Assembly: GCA_047606565.1 (NCBI GenBank)
Contig: JASGEH010000127.1
Coordinates: 1 to 40,396, forward strand
Length of the DNA: 40,396 bases
From: Comamonas_F sp047606565
Lineage (GTDB): Bacteria; Pseudomonadota; Gammaproteobacteria; Burkholderiales; Burkholderiaceae_C
Reading direction: 5' to 3'
The notes beneath the pieces are model-generated. The model worked only from the letters and a program-made list of their open reading frames with translations, was not told where the DNA came from and did no database searches. Position 1 is the first letter of the stretch. Each line of letters begins with the position of its first letter. Positions 16,111-23,680 of the stretch are shown here, in pieces. The translations under genes were made by a program, and so were the position numbers.

Positions 16111-16566
16111 CTATAAATCAGAAATCAGGTCTTGCATCGAATGAGCTGAGCTGATGATTTCCTGTCGAACGGCGGCATAAGAGTAACCACCATAAAGGAC
16201 GCCGGCTGCTTGATCCATTCGACCAGAAGGAACTGCGCGGATTTTCTCGGAAAGAGTTTCAGCCAGCCTTTGAAGGCTATCGTAGCGGCGACGACGAACA
16301 TAGGGTCGATAAGCGGCCAAGGCCAATTGCATCGCCTGCAGGTGCTCTTGCAAATCGTTCAACCCAGCATCCCAGTCAGGCAATGTCTGAGGCAGTGCGA
16401 GAATGATCCTGGCGATAGCTTGACGGGTTTGCATCGCGACCTGCGCACGTCGTGAATCTCTCGCTTGACGTCGGCCAAACAGATAGCCAACGAAACCGCT
16501 GGCAATCGATGCCCCCAGACCGAGAAGTGGCCCTGAAATCTGCCTCAGCCAATCGGTTGTTTCCAC
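16111..16566 (-). CDS. membrane-anchored accessory protein of unknown function
   Basis: This is a 151-residue protein starting from GTG 16564-16566 with AAGGATCAAG upstream. It has one N-terminal helix (ISGPLLGLGASIASGFVGYL) followed by FGRRQARDSRRAQ, which places the rest in the cytoplasm. The remainder is helical (LPDWDAGLNDLQEHLQAMQL, YDSLQRLAETLSEKIRAVPS). I recognise no family. GC is visibly lower than in the structural genes on either side, which suggests separate acquisition. A TATAAA box at about 16575-16580 (minus strand) may give it its own promoter. It is the last gene before the leftward terminator. Confidence 0.62.
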   Translation of the reverse strand: METTDWLRQISGPLLGLGASIASGFVGYLFGRRQARDSRRAQVAMQTRQAIARIILALPQTLPDWDAGLNDLQEHLQAMQLALAAYRPYVRRRRYDSLQRLAETLSEKIRAVPSGRMDQAAGVLYGGYSYAAVRQEIISSAHSMQDLISDL

Positions 16567-16606
16567 CTTGATCCTTTATAGCCTGACCGAACCCGAGGTG
16601 ACCGCG

Positions 16607-16675
16607 CTAGTCGATCGCCGACCAAGCGTTTCTTTCTTGATATTCAGTTTCGATGCGTTCAGCCTCGTCGACCAT
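16607..16675 (-). other. possible 22-residue small protein or gene remnant
   Basis: A short leftward frame, MVDEAERIETEYQERNAWSA plus two residues, ends in TAG. The same frame is open 14 codons further upstream (HSPQRYFPFA before the Met) without a start codon. The composition is protein-like but there is no ribosome site, so it may be the 3' remnant of a small gene. It lies in the 161-bp gap between two accessory genes. Confidence 0.25.
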
Positions 16676-16727
16676 GGCAAAGGGGAAATAGCGTTGGGGT
16701 GAGTGGATCGGCTGTCATATTCGTCAT

Positions 16728-17141
16728 TCAAAGGCTATCGATGTAGGCCCGGCATGCCGCCTTCTGCTCGCCAAAACCCACCGCCTTAAACGAGGGTGCG
16801 AACAAGTCCGCAGGCGTGCCGATCTGGGCCTGCCCGCTGACGATGCCCGCGTAGTCGTTGAGGTCGATCACATAGGACTTGTGCGCGATAGCCGCTGCGC
16901 GGCAGGCGGCACCAGGGCCGGTGGCCGCCGTGCCCCACAGCCTCTCGGCGCGCTGGATCAGCACGTCGGCATGCTGCCGGGCCTGGTGCCGCGCCTGCTC
17001 GGACTTCTTGTGCCAGTTTCCCGTCGCTGCCACCGTCTCGTCGAATTGGCGGTAGATGGCCCAGGCTTCATCCTGGGCGGGCTGGGCCTGCGCCGCGCAC
17101 ACTGCGGCCACCAGTGCCATGGCCGTGAGACGCGGCCGCAT
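16728..17141 (-). CDS. secreted accessory protein of unknown function
   Basis: This is a 137-residue protein with a clear Sec signal peptide (MRPRLTAMALVAAVCAAQAQ, likely cleaved after AQA). The mature part is helical (WHKKSEQARHQARQHADVLI), then GPGAACRAAAIAHKSYVIDL and a C-terminal KAACRAYIDSL; the two Cys could form a disulfide in the periplasm. The start overlaps the previous stop (TGATG), so translation is coupled to the upstream gene. Family not recognised. Its place on the repressor strand suggests expression in the lysogen. Confidence 0.62.
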   Translation of the reverse strand: MRPRLTAMALVAAVCAAQAQPAQDEAWAIYRQFDETVAATGNWHKKSEQARHQARQHADVLIQRAERLWGTAATGPGAACRAAAIAHKSYVIDLNDYAGIVSGQAQIGTPADLFAPSFKAVGFGEQKAACRAYIDSL

Positions 17142-17521
17142 CACAGCTCATCCCGCCAGCGTTCGATGTCGTCGCGGCTCTCGAAAATCTTGTCGACATA
17201 GGCCTGGATGCGTCGCAGCACACGGTCATCCACGTCGCCCAGCGGCAGGCCGCCGAAATTGGTGCGGATGAATTTCGCAAAGTAGTCCTGCTCCTTGGCC
17301 CGCAGGGCCAGAACGTCGTCGATCAAGCCGGCGAGCGTGGGCGCTGGGTCCGGTGAGTTCGCCGGTGCGCTCACCGGGGCGGCAGCGGCCACCGGCGCGG
17401 CCTGGTAGATCGCAATGGATATCCCCGCCCCCGTGTTGATGACGCTCCCCGAAACACTGCGCCCGACTTGAACGCTAGGTCCCTTTGCTCGTTGTCTTGC
17501 GCGCAGCGCGTCCGTTGCCAT
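17141..17521 (-). CDS. accessory protein with VQVG..V.GS-I-TG motif
   Basis: This is a 126-residue protein with GAGGGAAAT upstream of its ATG. It overlaps the 3' end of the repressor gene by 47 bp in another frame. The N-terminus has AKGPSVQVGRSVSGSVINTG, a short glycine-spaced beta motif, then an Ala/Pro-rich linker (residues 40-62), then a helical C-terminal half (LIDDVLALRAKEQDYFAKFI, DDRVLRRIQAYVDKIFESRD). A related motif occurs near the end of the repressor (KGGAVQVGGAVTDSQITT). Function unknown. It lies directly behind the repressor, so it is probably made in the lysogen. Confidence 0.6.
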   Translation of the reverse strand: MATDALRARQRAKGPSVQVGRSVSGSVINTGAGISIAIYQAAPVAAAAPVSAPANSPDPAPTLAGLIDDVLALRAKEQDYFAKFIRTNFGGLPLGDVDDRVLRRIQAYVDKIFESRDDIERWRDEL

Positions 17522-17948
17522 GTGTGATTTCCCTCGTTGTGATTTGTGAATCGGTCACCGCGCCGCCGACTTGCACGGCGCCTCCCTTGGCCTTTTGTTG
17601 GATGGGCTGGGGGGCAGTCTCCTGGCGCCCCCCCACGCCCGCCGCCAGCAGCGCTGCCGTCTGGATGAGGTGCTGCCTGGCCTGGTCGCCGCAGCGCCGG
17701 TAGCTGTCGAGCAGAACCTGCTCGGCCGCGTCGGTGGCCGGCATGGCGGCACTGCGCTCGCCAGTCAGCACGAAAAGCACGTCGGCGCCGGCCGCCGCAA
17801 TGGCCGACAGATAAGCGCTGTCCGGGTGGCGTTCGTCCTTCTCGTAGTTGATCTGCGCCCGCTTCAGGACGCCCCCCAGCGCGCCGAACTTCTCCTGGCT
17901 CAAGCCCAGTCGCTCGCGCTCTTCTTTCAATCTCTCGCCAATGCTCAT
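17475..17948 (-). CDS. XRE-family repressor (lysogeny regulator)
   Basis: This is a 157-residue protein whose first 65 residues are a Cro/C1-type helix-turn-helix: MSIGERLKEERERLGLSQEK then FGALGGVLKRAQINYEKDER and HPDSAYLSAIAAAGADVLFV. The central part (LDSYRRCGDQARQHLIQTAA) is helical and may serve oligomer formation. The tail holds the VQVGGAVTDSQITT motif shared with the next gene. ATG 17946-17948 is chosen because the fold starts there; a TTG at 17981 would add 11 residues. It lies back-to-back with the early operon, and its start codon is inside the left operator arm, so self-control is likely. Confidence 0.85.
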   Translation of the reverse strand: MSIGERLKEERERLGLSQEKFGALGGVLKRAQINYEKDERHPDSAYLSAIAAAGADVLFVLTGERSAAMPATDAAEQVLLDSYRRCGDQARQHLIQTAALLAAGVGGRQETAPQPIQQKAKGGAVQVGGAVTDSQITTREITHGNGRAARKTTSKGT

Positions 17949-17987
17949 TGGGACACCAATATTCTGTTGACTGGTGTTCAAATGAGC
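17943..17987. promoter_or_regulatory. paired inverted operator arms between repressor and early genes
   Basis: Two inverted 16-bp arms: 17943-17958 (GCTCATTGGGACACCA) and, on the other strand, 17987-17972 (GCTCATTTGAACACCA), 14 of 16 identical, separated by 13 nt. The right arm overlaps the last base of the early -35 box and fills most of the spacer; the left arm covers the repressor start codon. This is the expected position of repressor and/or Ner binding sites. Confidence 0.65.
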
Positions 17988-17995
17988 ACCATAAT
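17967..17995 (+). promoter_or_regulatory. early rightward promoter
   Basis: TTGACT (17967-17972), 17 nt, CATAAT (17990-17995): each hexamer is one base from the sigma70 consensus at optimal spacing. Start of transcription is predicted near 18002, 53 nt before the Ner-like gene. The spacer contains one operator arm, so bound repressor would block polymerase. Confidence 0.75.
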
Positions 17996-18054
17996 CGAGT
18001 CAACGCAGAACGCCTCTGCGCCCACTAAACAAGTTTACTTAAAGGATAGCAGAC

Positions 18055-18312
18055 ATGCACCCTGAGGAAATCAAGGCTGCTCTTCGGATGAAAGGGTTCA
18101 CATTGGCTGCGCTGGCCGATGAATTGGGCATTACCCGAGGCGCGCTCTCGCACGTCATCACGGGCCATTCCCAGTCGGCGCGAATCGCCAGCCGCATCGC
18201 CCAAATCCTGGGCAAGCCGGTGACCGCGATCTGGACGCCCAAGCCGCCGTCGAAGTTGCGCCGCTCGCGCCAGCAGATTGAAGCCCAGCGCGCCGCCGCG
18301 ATGGCCGCCTGA
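18055..18312 (+). CDS. Ner-like DNA-binding protein
   Basis: This is an 85-residue protein, the first gene of the early operon, with AAAGGA upstream of its ATG. It is a compact helix-turn-helix of the Ner/Nlp type: MHPEEIKAALRMKGFTLAAL, ADELGITRGALSHVITGHSQ, then RIASRIAQILGKPVTAIWTP and a basic tail. In Mu, Ner lowers early and repressor transcription to commit the phage to lytic growth. The same role is expected here, acting on the operator region just upstream. Confidence 0.83.
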   Translation: MHPEEIKAALRMKGFTLAALADELGITRGALSHVITGHSQSARIASRIAQILGKPVTAIWTPKPPSKLRRSRQQIEAQRAAAMAA

Positions 18313-18326
18313 ACGGAAAGCCATTC

Positions 18327-19397
18327 ATGACGAAGAAAAACGAAGTGGCTGTCGCACAGCCGGTGGCCGCGCCTGTCGCGGCGGTGAGCGCGGAACGCGA
18401 TCTGGCGAATCAGCTTCTGGGCCAGATTCAGATGAGCCGGGCAATTTCCAGATTTACCGACGTCGTGAGTTTGCAAAAGCTCAAATACATCAAGGAAAAC
18501 AAGTCATATCGGGCACTTAGCGGCCAAAAGGGCTATGACCGGGATGGCCAGGAAATTACCGACGTCGGGACTTTTGACGGTTTCTGCCGTGCGCTGGGCA
18601 CCAGTGCCAGCAAGGTGGACGAGGACTTGAAAAACCTGCAAGTCTTCGGCGAGGAAGCCCTGGCGCAACTGACGCAGGCCGGCGCGGGCTACCGCGAGCT
18701 GCGCCAATACCGGCGCTTGCCCGAAGACGAGCAAAAGGCTTTGGTCGAGGTGGCCGCCACGGGCGACAAAGAGGCTTTCCTGGAACTGGCCGAAACCATC
18801 ATCGCCAAGAACGCCAAGGACAAGGCCGAGCTGCGCCAGGAGCTGGCCGACCTGGAGAAGACCAAGACCAATCTGGCGGTCGATCTGGAAAAGGCCGAAG
18901 CCGAACGCGATGGCCTCGCCAAGCAGCTCAAGCGGCGGCGCCTCGACGAGGAAGACGGCGACGGCGTGCCCGTGGTGGTCGCCGACATCCGCGCCGAGAT
19001 CGCCGCGCTGGTCAAGAAGGCCGAGCTGTCCCTGAGCAGCCTCTACGGCATCGGCGTCGAGGTGGTCCAACTGGCGGGCAGCGCCGAGGCGCACCCGTGG
19101 CGCGAGCCGACGCTGCGCCTGGGCCTCTCGGGCCTGCTGGCCCTGCGCGAGCAGCTCGACGGCAACATCAAGGCCTACGCCACCGCCCTGGGCGAAGGCC
19201 CCAAGCGGCTGCTGGACAAGCCCGAGGCATTGGCCTTCCTGGAAGCCAGCGAGATCAAGACCGTGGCCGAGGAATGGGCCGCGCTGGTCGCCACGCACCA
19301 GCACGAGGAAGCGCTGCGCAAGCATGAGCGCGACCAGGCCAAGCCCAAAGGACGCGGCCGGCCCAAGAACGCCCCCGCCCCCAAGGCGGGCGAGTAA
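18327..19397 (+). CDS. early coiled-coil protein with C-terminal AT-hook
   Basis: This is a 356-residue protein without membrane segments. The N-terminal third includes LLGQIQMSRAISRFTDVVSL and FCRALGTSASKVDEDLKNLQ. Residues about 150-205 are a long charged coil (LRQELADLEKTKTNLAVDLE and KAEAERDGLAKQLKRRRLDE). The C-terminal region ends KPKGRGRPKNAPAPKAGE, in which GRGRPK is an AT-hook core that binds the minor groove. Proteins of this kind stand before the transposase in Burkholderia-type Mu-like phages; their role is not known to me. A part in transposition complexes or DNA bending is inference. Confidence 0.7.
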   Translation: MTKKNEVAVAQPVAAPVAAVSAERDLANQLLGQIQMSRAISRFTDVVSLQKLKYIKENKSYRALSGQKGYDRDGQEITDVGTFDGFCRALGTSASKVDEDLKNLQVFGEEALAQLTQAGAGYRELRQYRRLPEDEQKALVEVAATGDKEAFLELAETIIAKNAKDKAELRQELADLEKTKTNLAVDLEKAEAERDGLAKQLKRRRLDEEDGDGVPVVVADIRAEIAALVKKAELSLSSLYGIGVEVVQLAGSAEAHPWREPTLRLGLSGLLALREQLDGNIKAYATALGEGPKRLLDKPEALAFLEASEIKTVAEEWAALVATHQHEEALRKHERDQAKPKGRGRPKNAPAPKAGE

Positions 19398-19411
19398 GCG
19401 AAAGGCCAGCC

Positions 19412-21103
19412 ATGAGCGCCGTCCTCAAGCTCGCACACGACATCCGGCACATGAGCGATCTCCCCGCCGTCCTCAACGACGCCGACCCCTGGACCACGGC
19501 AAGCGAGGGCCAGCGCCAGACCGCCGTGTGGCGCGAGGTGCTGGTGCGGCCCCTGGCCGACCTGGTCGGCCAGGGCGCCAGCATCAACAAGGCCAGCCAG
19601 TTGCTGGCGACGCGCCTGGCCGCTGGCGTGGCCGACGCGCACACGCGGCACGTGGCCCGGCAGCTCAGCCCCGACGAGGCGCTGAGCATGCCCACCCTCA
19701 AGCGCTGGCTCAGCGCCTACCTCAAGTCGGGCAAGGCCGGGCTGCTGCCGCAGCACACCGGCCGCGTCCGCCGCGACTACGGCTGGGAAGAGCGCGCCGT
19801 GGCGCTCTACAACCAGCCCAGCAAACCGGGCTATTCGGACGTGGCCCACAAGCTGCGCGCCGAGGGCTTTGGCGATGCGACCAACAGCCGGGTGAAGCGC
19901 TTCATCCAGGCGCTGCCCGCCACGCTGGGCGAGTACAGCCCGGCGCGCATCGGCCGGCACCTGCACCGCCTCACGCGCCAGAAGTTCCAGCGCCGCAGCC
20001 TGGACGAAGTTCTGGTGGGCGAGATCTACGCGGGCGACGGCCATACCTGCGACTGCTACGTGGCCCACCCCAACACGGGCAAGCCGTTCCGGCCAGAACT
20101 GACCGCCTTCATCGACATCAAGAGCGGCTACCTGGCGGGCTTCTGGTTCACCGAGTCGGAAAGCGCGGTGTCCACCCTGTTCGCCTTGAGCCACGCCATG
20201 CGCGCCCACGACCACGTGCCCGCCTGGGTGTACGTGGACCAGGGCGCGGGCTACCGCAGCAAGCTGCTCAACGACGACAACACGGGCTTCTATGCCAAGT
20301 TCGACATCGGCGTGATCGGCGCGCTGCCGGGCAACCCGCACGGCAAGGGCTGGATCGAAGAGTTCTTCCGCCTGGTGCGCGACCGCCACGACAAGTTCTT
20401 TGCCGACGGGCAGGTCTACTGCGGCGACGACATGGCGCCCGAGGTCAACCGCCGCCTGAGTGCCGACCTGGCGATGGGCCGGCGCCAGTTGCCCAGCCTG
20501 CACAGCTACTTCGAGAGCTTCCGCCACTGGCTGGACAAGAGCTACCACGCCGAGCCGCGCGGCAAGCTGGGCGGGCGCACCTCGGCCCAGGCCTGGGCCG
20601 AGCTGACGCCGGTGTCGGTGGGCCTGGACATGGAAAGCGTGGTGCGCCCCCGGCAGGAATGCACGGTGCTGCGCCAGACGGTGCGCCTGCACAACCGCTT
20701 CTATTTCGCCGAAGCGCTGGCGCTGTACGACGCGCAGAAGCTGGTCGTCGAGTACGACCTGTTCGACGACAAGCACGTCTGGATCTTCGACCAGAAGGGC
20801 CGCTTCGTGGTGCAGGCCACCCTCGCCAACAAGATCGGCGTGCTGCCCACCAGCCGCCTGGAAGAGGGCCGCGACCGCCGCCTGCAGGGCCAGATCAAGC
20901 GCCTGGAGCGCAAGGCGGCAGAGGCCCGCGCGCGCCGCGCCGACCCCATCGAGGCCGACGGCCAGGTGCGCGCCATCGAAGACCTGGGCGCCCTGGCGCT
21001 GCCCGGGCAGCCGGCGTCCGCGCGCGGCCAACCGTCCCCGCGCCTGAGCCACGACGCACCGGACATTGACATCGACATCCTGGACTGGAGGAACCCATCA
21101 TGA
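19412..21103 (+). CDS. DDE transposase, MuA-like
   Basis: This is a 563-residue transposase (MuA has 663 as recalled). An N-terminal DNA-binding part (residues 1-190, helix-turn-helix-like, with MPTLKRWLSAYLKSGKAGLL) is followed by an RNase H-like core. The catalytic triad is D209 (in YAGDGHTCDC), D276 (in VYVDQGAGYRS) and E316 (in HGKGWIEEFFR). A Mu-C-like beta-barrel region follows around 430-500 (YDAQKLVVEYDLFDDKHVWI). All three acidic residues are in place and the frame is whole, so it is probably active. It carries out DNA cleavage and strand transfer for integration and replicative transposition, together with the downstream ATPase. Confidence 0.93.
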   Translation: MSAVLKLAHDIRHMSDLPAVLNDADPWTTASEGQRQTAVWREVLVRPLADLVGQGASINKASQLLATRLAAGVADAHTRHVARQLSPDEALSMPTLKRWLSAYLKSGKAGLLPQHTGRVRRDYGWEERAVALYNQPSKPGYSDVAHKLRAEGFGDATNSRVKRFIQALPATLGEYSPARIGRHLHRLTRQKFQRRSLDEVLVGEIYAGDGHTCDCYVAHPNTGKPFRPELTAFIDIKSGYLAGFWFTESESAVSTLFALSHAMRAHDHVPAWVYVDQGAGYRSKLLNDDNTGFYAKFDIGVIGALPGNPHGKGWIEEFFRLVRDRHDKFFADGQVYCGDDMAPEVNRRLSADLAMGRRQLPSLHSYFESFRHWLDKSYHAEPRGKLGGRTSAQAWAELTPVSVGLDMESVVRPRQECTVLRQTVRLHNRFYFAEALALYDAQKLVVEYDLFDDKHVWIFDQKGRFVVQATLANKIGVLPTSRLEEGRDRRLQGQIKRLERKAAEARARRADPIEADGQVRAIEDLGALALPGQPASARGQPSPRLSHDAPDIDIDILDWRNPS

Positions 21104-22098
21104 GCAACATCGTCGCCATAGCCCAGCCCGCGCAGCCTGCCGCGCAGGGCGTGTACACCGAGCAAGACCTGGCGAAGGTCGAGGAGATCAAGGCCTGGCT
21201 GGCCGACCAGAAGCAGAGCCGCTCCTGGCTGAGCAAGAAGGCCGACATGCCCAGCGGCACGCTCAGCCAGATCTTGAGCGGCAAGTACGTCAGCAGCCCG
21301 AGCAAGAAGCTCGACCAACTGCTGACCGTGCTGGCGACCGAGAGCGAGCGCCTGGCGGGCGGCACTGCCGGGTATGTGCAGGGCAGCGTGCATAAGCTCA
21401 TGCGCGTGGTCTGCGACCGCACGCGCACGCATGCCAACTTTGGCGTGGTGACCGGCTACGTGGGCGTGGGCAAGAGCCGCTTCTGCGCCGAGTACCGCAA
21501 GATCAACCGCATGACGCTGGTGGTCGAGGTCAGCCCCAACATGACGCCCGGCGTGCTGTTGTCCGAGCTGCTCAAGCAACTCAACACCACCGAGCCGGCT
21601 GGGCTGGACCGCAAGTTCCGCGAGCTGGTGCGCGTGCTGCGGGGCACCAACTACCTGATCGTGGCCGACGAGGCCGAGCGCCTGAGCGCCAGCGCCATGG
21701 AATACCTGCGCCGCGTGCGCGACCTGGCCGGCGTGGGCGTGGTGCTGGTCGGCACCGAGAAACTCGCCAGCCTGATCAAGCCGCAGCACGGCCAGTTCGA
21801 CCAGGTGCGCAGCCGCGTGGGCATGTGGCCGACCACCATCCAGCGCATCAGCCGCGACGACGCCGACGACATGGCCCGCGCCGCGCTGGGCATGCCCGCC
21901 GACCAGGGCGGCGCGGGCGAGCTGGCCGACGACGTGCTCGACGCCCTGTGGGCCTACAGCCAGGGCAGCGCGCGCGTGCTCAACGAGAACCTGATCCCGG
22001 CCCTGCGCGACTACGGCCTCAAGCACCTGCCGCTGACCGGCAAGCTGGTCGAGCGGATCGCCTCGACCGTGCTGTACATGGACCGGCCGGGGGCCTGA
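21100..22098 (+). CDS. AAA+ target-selection ATPase, MuB-like
   Basis: This is a 332-residue protein whose ATG overlaps the transposase stop (ATGA). Residues 25-85 form a helix-turn-helix (WLSKKADMPSGTLSQILSGK) like that at the start of MuB. The AAA+ domain has Walker A GYVGVGKS (119-126, K125) and Walker B LIVADEAE (186-193, D190/E191), with a sensor region VVLVGTEKL. MuB-type ATPases coat target DNA, stimulate the transposase and give target immunity. The motifs seem intact. Confidence 0.92.
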   Translation: MSNIVAIAQPAQPAAQGVYTEQDLAKVEEIKAWLADQKQSRSWLSKKADMPSGTLSQILSGKYVSSPSKKLDQLLTVLATESERLAGGTAGYVQGSVHKLMRVVCDRTRTHANFGVVTGYVGVGKSRFCAEYRKINRMTLVVEVSPNMTPGVLLSELLKQLNTTEPAGLDRKFRELVRVLRGTNYLIVADEAERLSASAMEYLRRVRDLAGVGVVLVGTEKLASLIKPQHGQFDQVRSRVGMWPTTIQRISRDDADDMARAALGMPADQGGAGELADDVLDALWAYSQGSARVLNENLIPALRDYGLKHLPLTGKLVERIASTVLYMDRPGA

Positions 22099-22138
22099 GA
22101 TGGCGCACCCCATCCATTGCGGCCGCAGGCCGCACTTC

Positions 22139-22258
22139 ACCCCCCTCGCCCCTGGCGGGAGAGGGGCCGGGGGAGAGGGGGCTGCGGCGCTCGATCAACC
22201 CCTGGCGCCCCTGCCGCCATCCCCCTCTCCCCAACCCTCCCCCGCCAGGGGGGAGGGA
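22139..22258. repeat. inverted pair of GC-rich intergenic repeats (BIME-like)
   Basis: Two G/C-rich elements, 22140-22181 and 22219-22258, are inverted copies of each other with roughly 85% identity by eye, each centred on a CCTGGCGGG-type core. Their translation (GGRGAGGEG ... SPSPQPSPARGEGA) is a well-known artefact of this chromosomal repeat. A 63-codon frame (22100-22291) across them is therefore not called as a gene. They separate the MuB-like gene from the next early gene. Confidence 0.7.
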
Positions 22259-22292
22259 GCAAGACCGGGCGAATTCGCCCTGGAGGACTGAC

Positions 22293-22490
22293 ATGGGCAC
22301 CGTGCACACCACCCCGCAGGCCGCCTGGGTGCGCCGCCGCGCCGACGTGCTGGAGCGCGCCTGGGGCATCAGCCGCACCAAGGCCGAGGCCGACGCGCGC
22401 CAGGACTGGCTGCTGTTCAACGGCCGCGGCGCCGCCATCGGCCCCCGCCACCAACCACTGACCCCAGCGAAAGGACGCAAGCCATCATGA
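22293..22490 (+). CDS. small early protein of unknown function
   Basis: This is a 65-residue basic protein (MGTVHTTPQAAWVRRRADVL, then ERAWGISRTKAEADARQDWL) with TGGAGG ahead of the ATG and a stop overlapping the next start (ATGA). Family not recognised. Its position in the early operon and coupled translation with the DUF3164 gene support it as real. Confidence 0.6.
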   Translation: MGTVHTTPQAAWVRRRADVLERAWGISRTKAEADARQDWLLFNGRGAAIGPRHQPLTPAKGRKPS

Positions 22491-23101
22491 GCGAAGAACG
22501 CACCATTCCCACCGGCTACTGGGAGAACGCCAACGGCGCGCTCATCCCGGTCAGCAAGATCAAGGACATCGACAAAGACCGGCACCGCACGGTGATCGGC
22601 TTGATCGAGGTCGCCAAGCGCCAGCAGGCTCAGCTTGCCGACTGCAAGGCGAAGTCCTTCAAGGCCATTGAGGAGTTCATCGACCGCAGCGCCGCGCAAT
22701 ACGAGGTCGCTGTCGGCGGCGCCAAGGGCAACGTCTCGCTGATGTCGTTCGACGGCAAGTACAAGGTCCAGCGCCAGGTCTCGCCCAGCATTCAGTTCGA
22801 CGAGCGCCTGCAAGCCGCCAAGGTGCTGATCGACGAGTGCATCCAGGGCTGGAGCAAGGGCAGCAACGCCAACATCCGCGCGCTGATCAACGATGCCTTT
22901 CAGGTCGACCAGGCCGGCAAGATCAGCACCGGCCGCGTGCTGGGCCTGCGCCGCCTGAAGATCGACGACGAGCAGTGGCGCCAGGCCATGGACCTCATCA
23001 GCGACAGCATGCTGGTGGTCGACTCCAAGGCCTACATCCGCTTCTACGAGCGCGATGCCGAGGGCAAGTACCAACCCATCAGCCTGGACATCGCAGCATG
23101 A
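22487..23101 (+). CDS. DUF3164 family early protein
   Basis: This is a 204-residue protein with the features of DUF3164, common in the early region of Mu-like phages: GYWENANGALIPVSKIKDID at the start, KGNVSLMSFDGKYKVQRQVS in the middle, and RRLKIDDEQWRQAMDLISDS near the C-terminus. The function is unknown; it resembles the structural style of recombination-associated proteins but has no catalytic motif I can see. Both ends overlap neighbours by ATGA. Confidence 0.85.
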   Translation: MSEERTIPTGYWENANGALIPVSKIKDIDKDRHRTVIGLIEVAKRQQAQLADCKAKSFKAIEEFIDRSAAQYEVAVGGAKGNVSLMSFDGKYKVQRQVSPSIQFDERLQAAKVLIDECIQGWSKGSNANIRALINDAFQVDQAGKISTGRVLGLRRLKIDDEQWRQAMDLISDSMLVVDSKAYIRFYERDAEGKYQPISLDIAA

Positions 23102-23421
23102 GCATCGTCACCCGTCAATCCAAGCGCGGCGTGACGATCAAGGCCACGGGCAAGGACGCCCTGGCCATGCTCCAAGCCCTCGCGCCGCGCGGCAAGGCCG
23201 TCAAGACCATTCACTTCCAGGACCACGGCCAGGACTTCCTGGAGTGGGATCTGGACAGCGTCGGCCATGTCGTCGGGTGCCGTCCCTTCCAGGCCGACGT
23301 CTGGATGCGCCACACCGTCTTCAACTTCGCCGACCTCGCGCCCGGCAGTTATGCCGAGATCACGGTGGACGGCAAGCAAACCCCCATCAAGTACCCCATC
23401 GTGAAAGTGAGCACGCCGTGA
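23098..23421 (+). CDS. small early protein of unknown function
   Basis: This is a 107-residue protein, MSIVTRQSKRGVTIKATGKD then FQDHGQDFLEWDLDSVGHVV, with a mixed alpha/beta pattern and no membrane segment. ATG overlaps the previous stop, and its stop overlaps the next GTG start, so it belongs to a tightly coupled early operon. Family not recognised. Confidence 0.65.
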   Translation: MSIVTRQSKRGVTIKATGKDALAMLQALAPRGKAVKTIHFQDHGQDFLEWDLDSVGHVVGCRPFQADVWMRHTVFNFADLAPGSYAEITVDGKQTPIKYPIVKVSTP

Positions 23422-23591
23422 TCCAGAGCTTCGACCAACTCGCCCGCGCCGCGCACGAGGCCTATGCCCACGCCGAGGAAAAGCGCACCGGCACGCCCCA
23501 GCCGTTCTGGCGGCAGCTCCACCCGGCCGAACAGGACAGTTGGAAAGCCGTCGCCATGAAGGTGGTCGAACGGATTGCCTCGGCGCTTTGA
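23418..23591 (+). CDS. small early protein of unknown function
   Basis: This is a 57-residue protein starting at GTG 23418, overlapping the previous stop (GTGA). It reads MIQSFDQLARAAHEAYAHAE and then PFWRQLHPAEQDSWKAVAMK. The WRQLHPAEQDSW stretch resembles short phage proteins whose sequence suggests a small helical fold. A terminator follows 40 bp later. Confidence 0.6.
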   Translation: MIQSFDQLARAAHEAYAHAEEKRTGTPQPFWRQLHPAEQDSWKAVAMKVVERIASAL

Positions 23592-23632
23592 ACGCCGCTT
23601 GAACCCTCCTTGATCGTGTTCGCACGGTCTTT

Positions 23633-23661
23633 CCCCCGGGGCCAGTCCCCGGGGATTTTTT
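23633..23661 (+). terminator. rho-independent terminator inside the early operon
   Basis: CCCCGGGG (23634-23641), loop of 5, CCCCGGGG (23647-23654), one A, then six T (23656-23661). It would separate the transposition genes from the GemA/Mor part, so the latter may be transcribed at a lower level or by read-through. Confidence 0.8.
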
Positions 23662-23680
23662 CAACCCGAATGGAGCCAAC

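Noticed and set aside
22100..22291. 63-codon frame between the MuB-like gene and the next early gene
   Set aside because: Its translation (…SPSPQPSPARGEG…) is that of a dispersed inverted repeat and it has no independent support.
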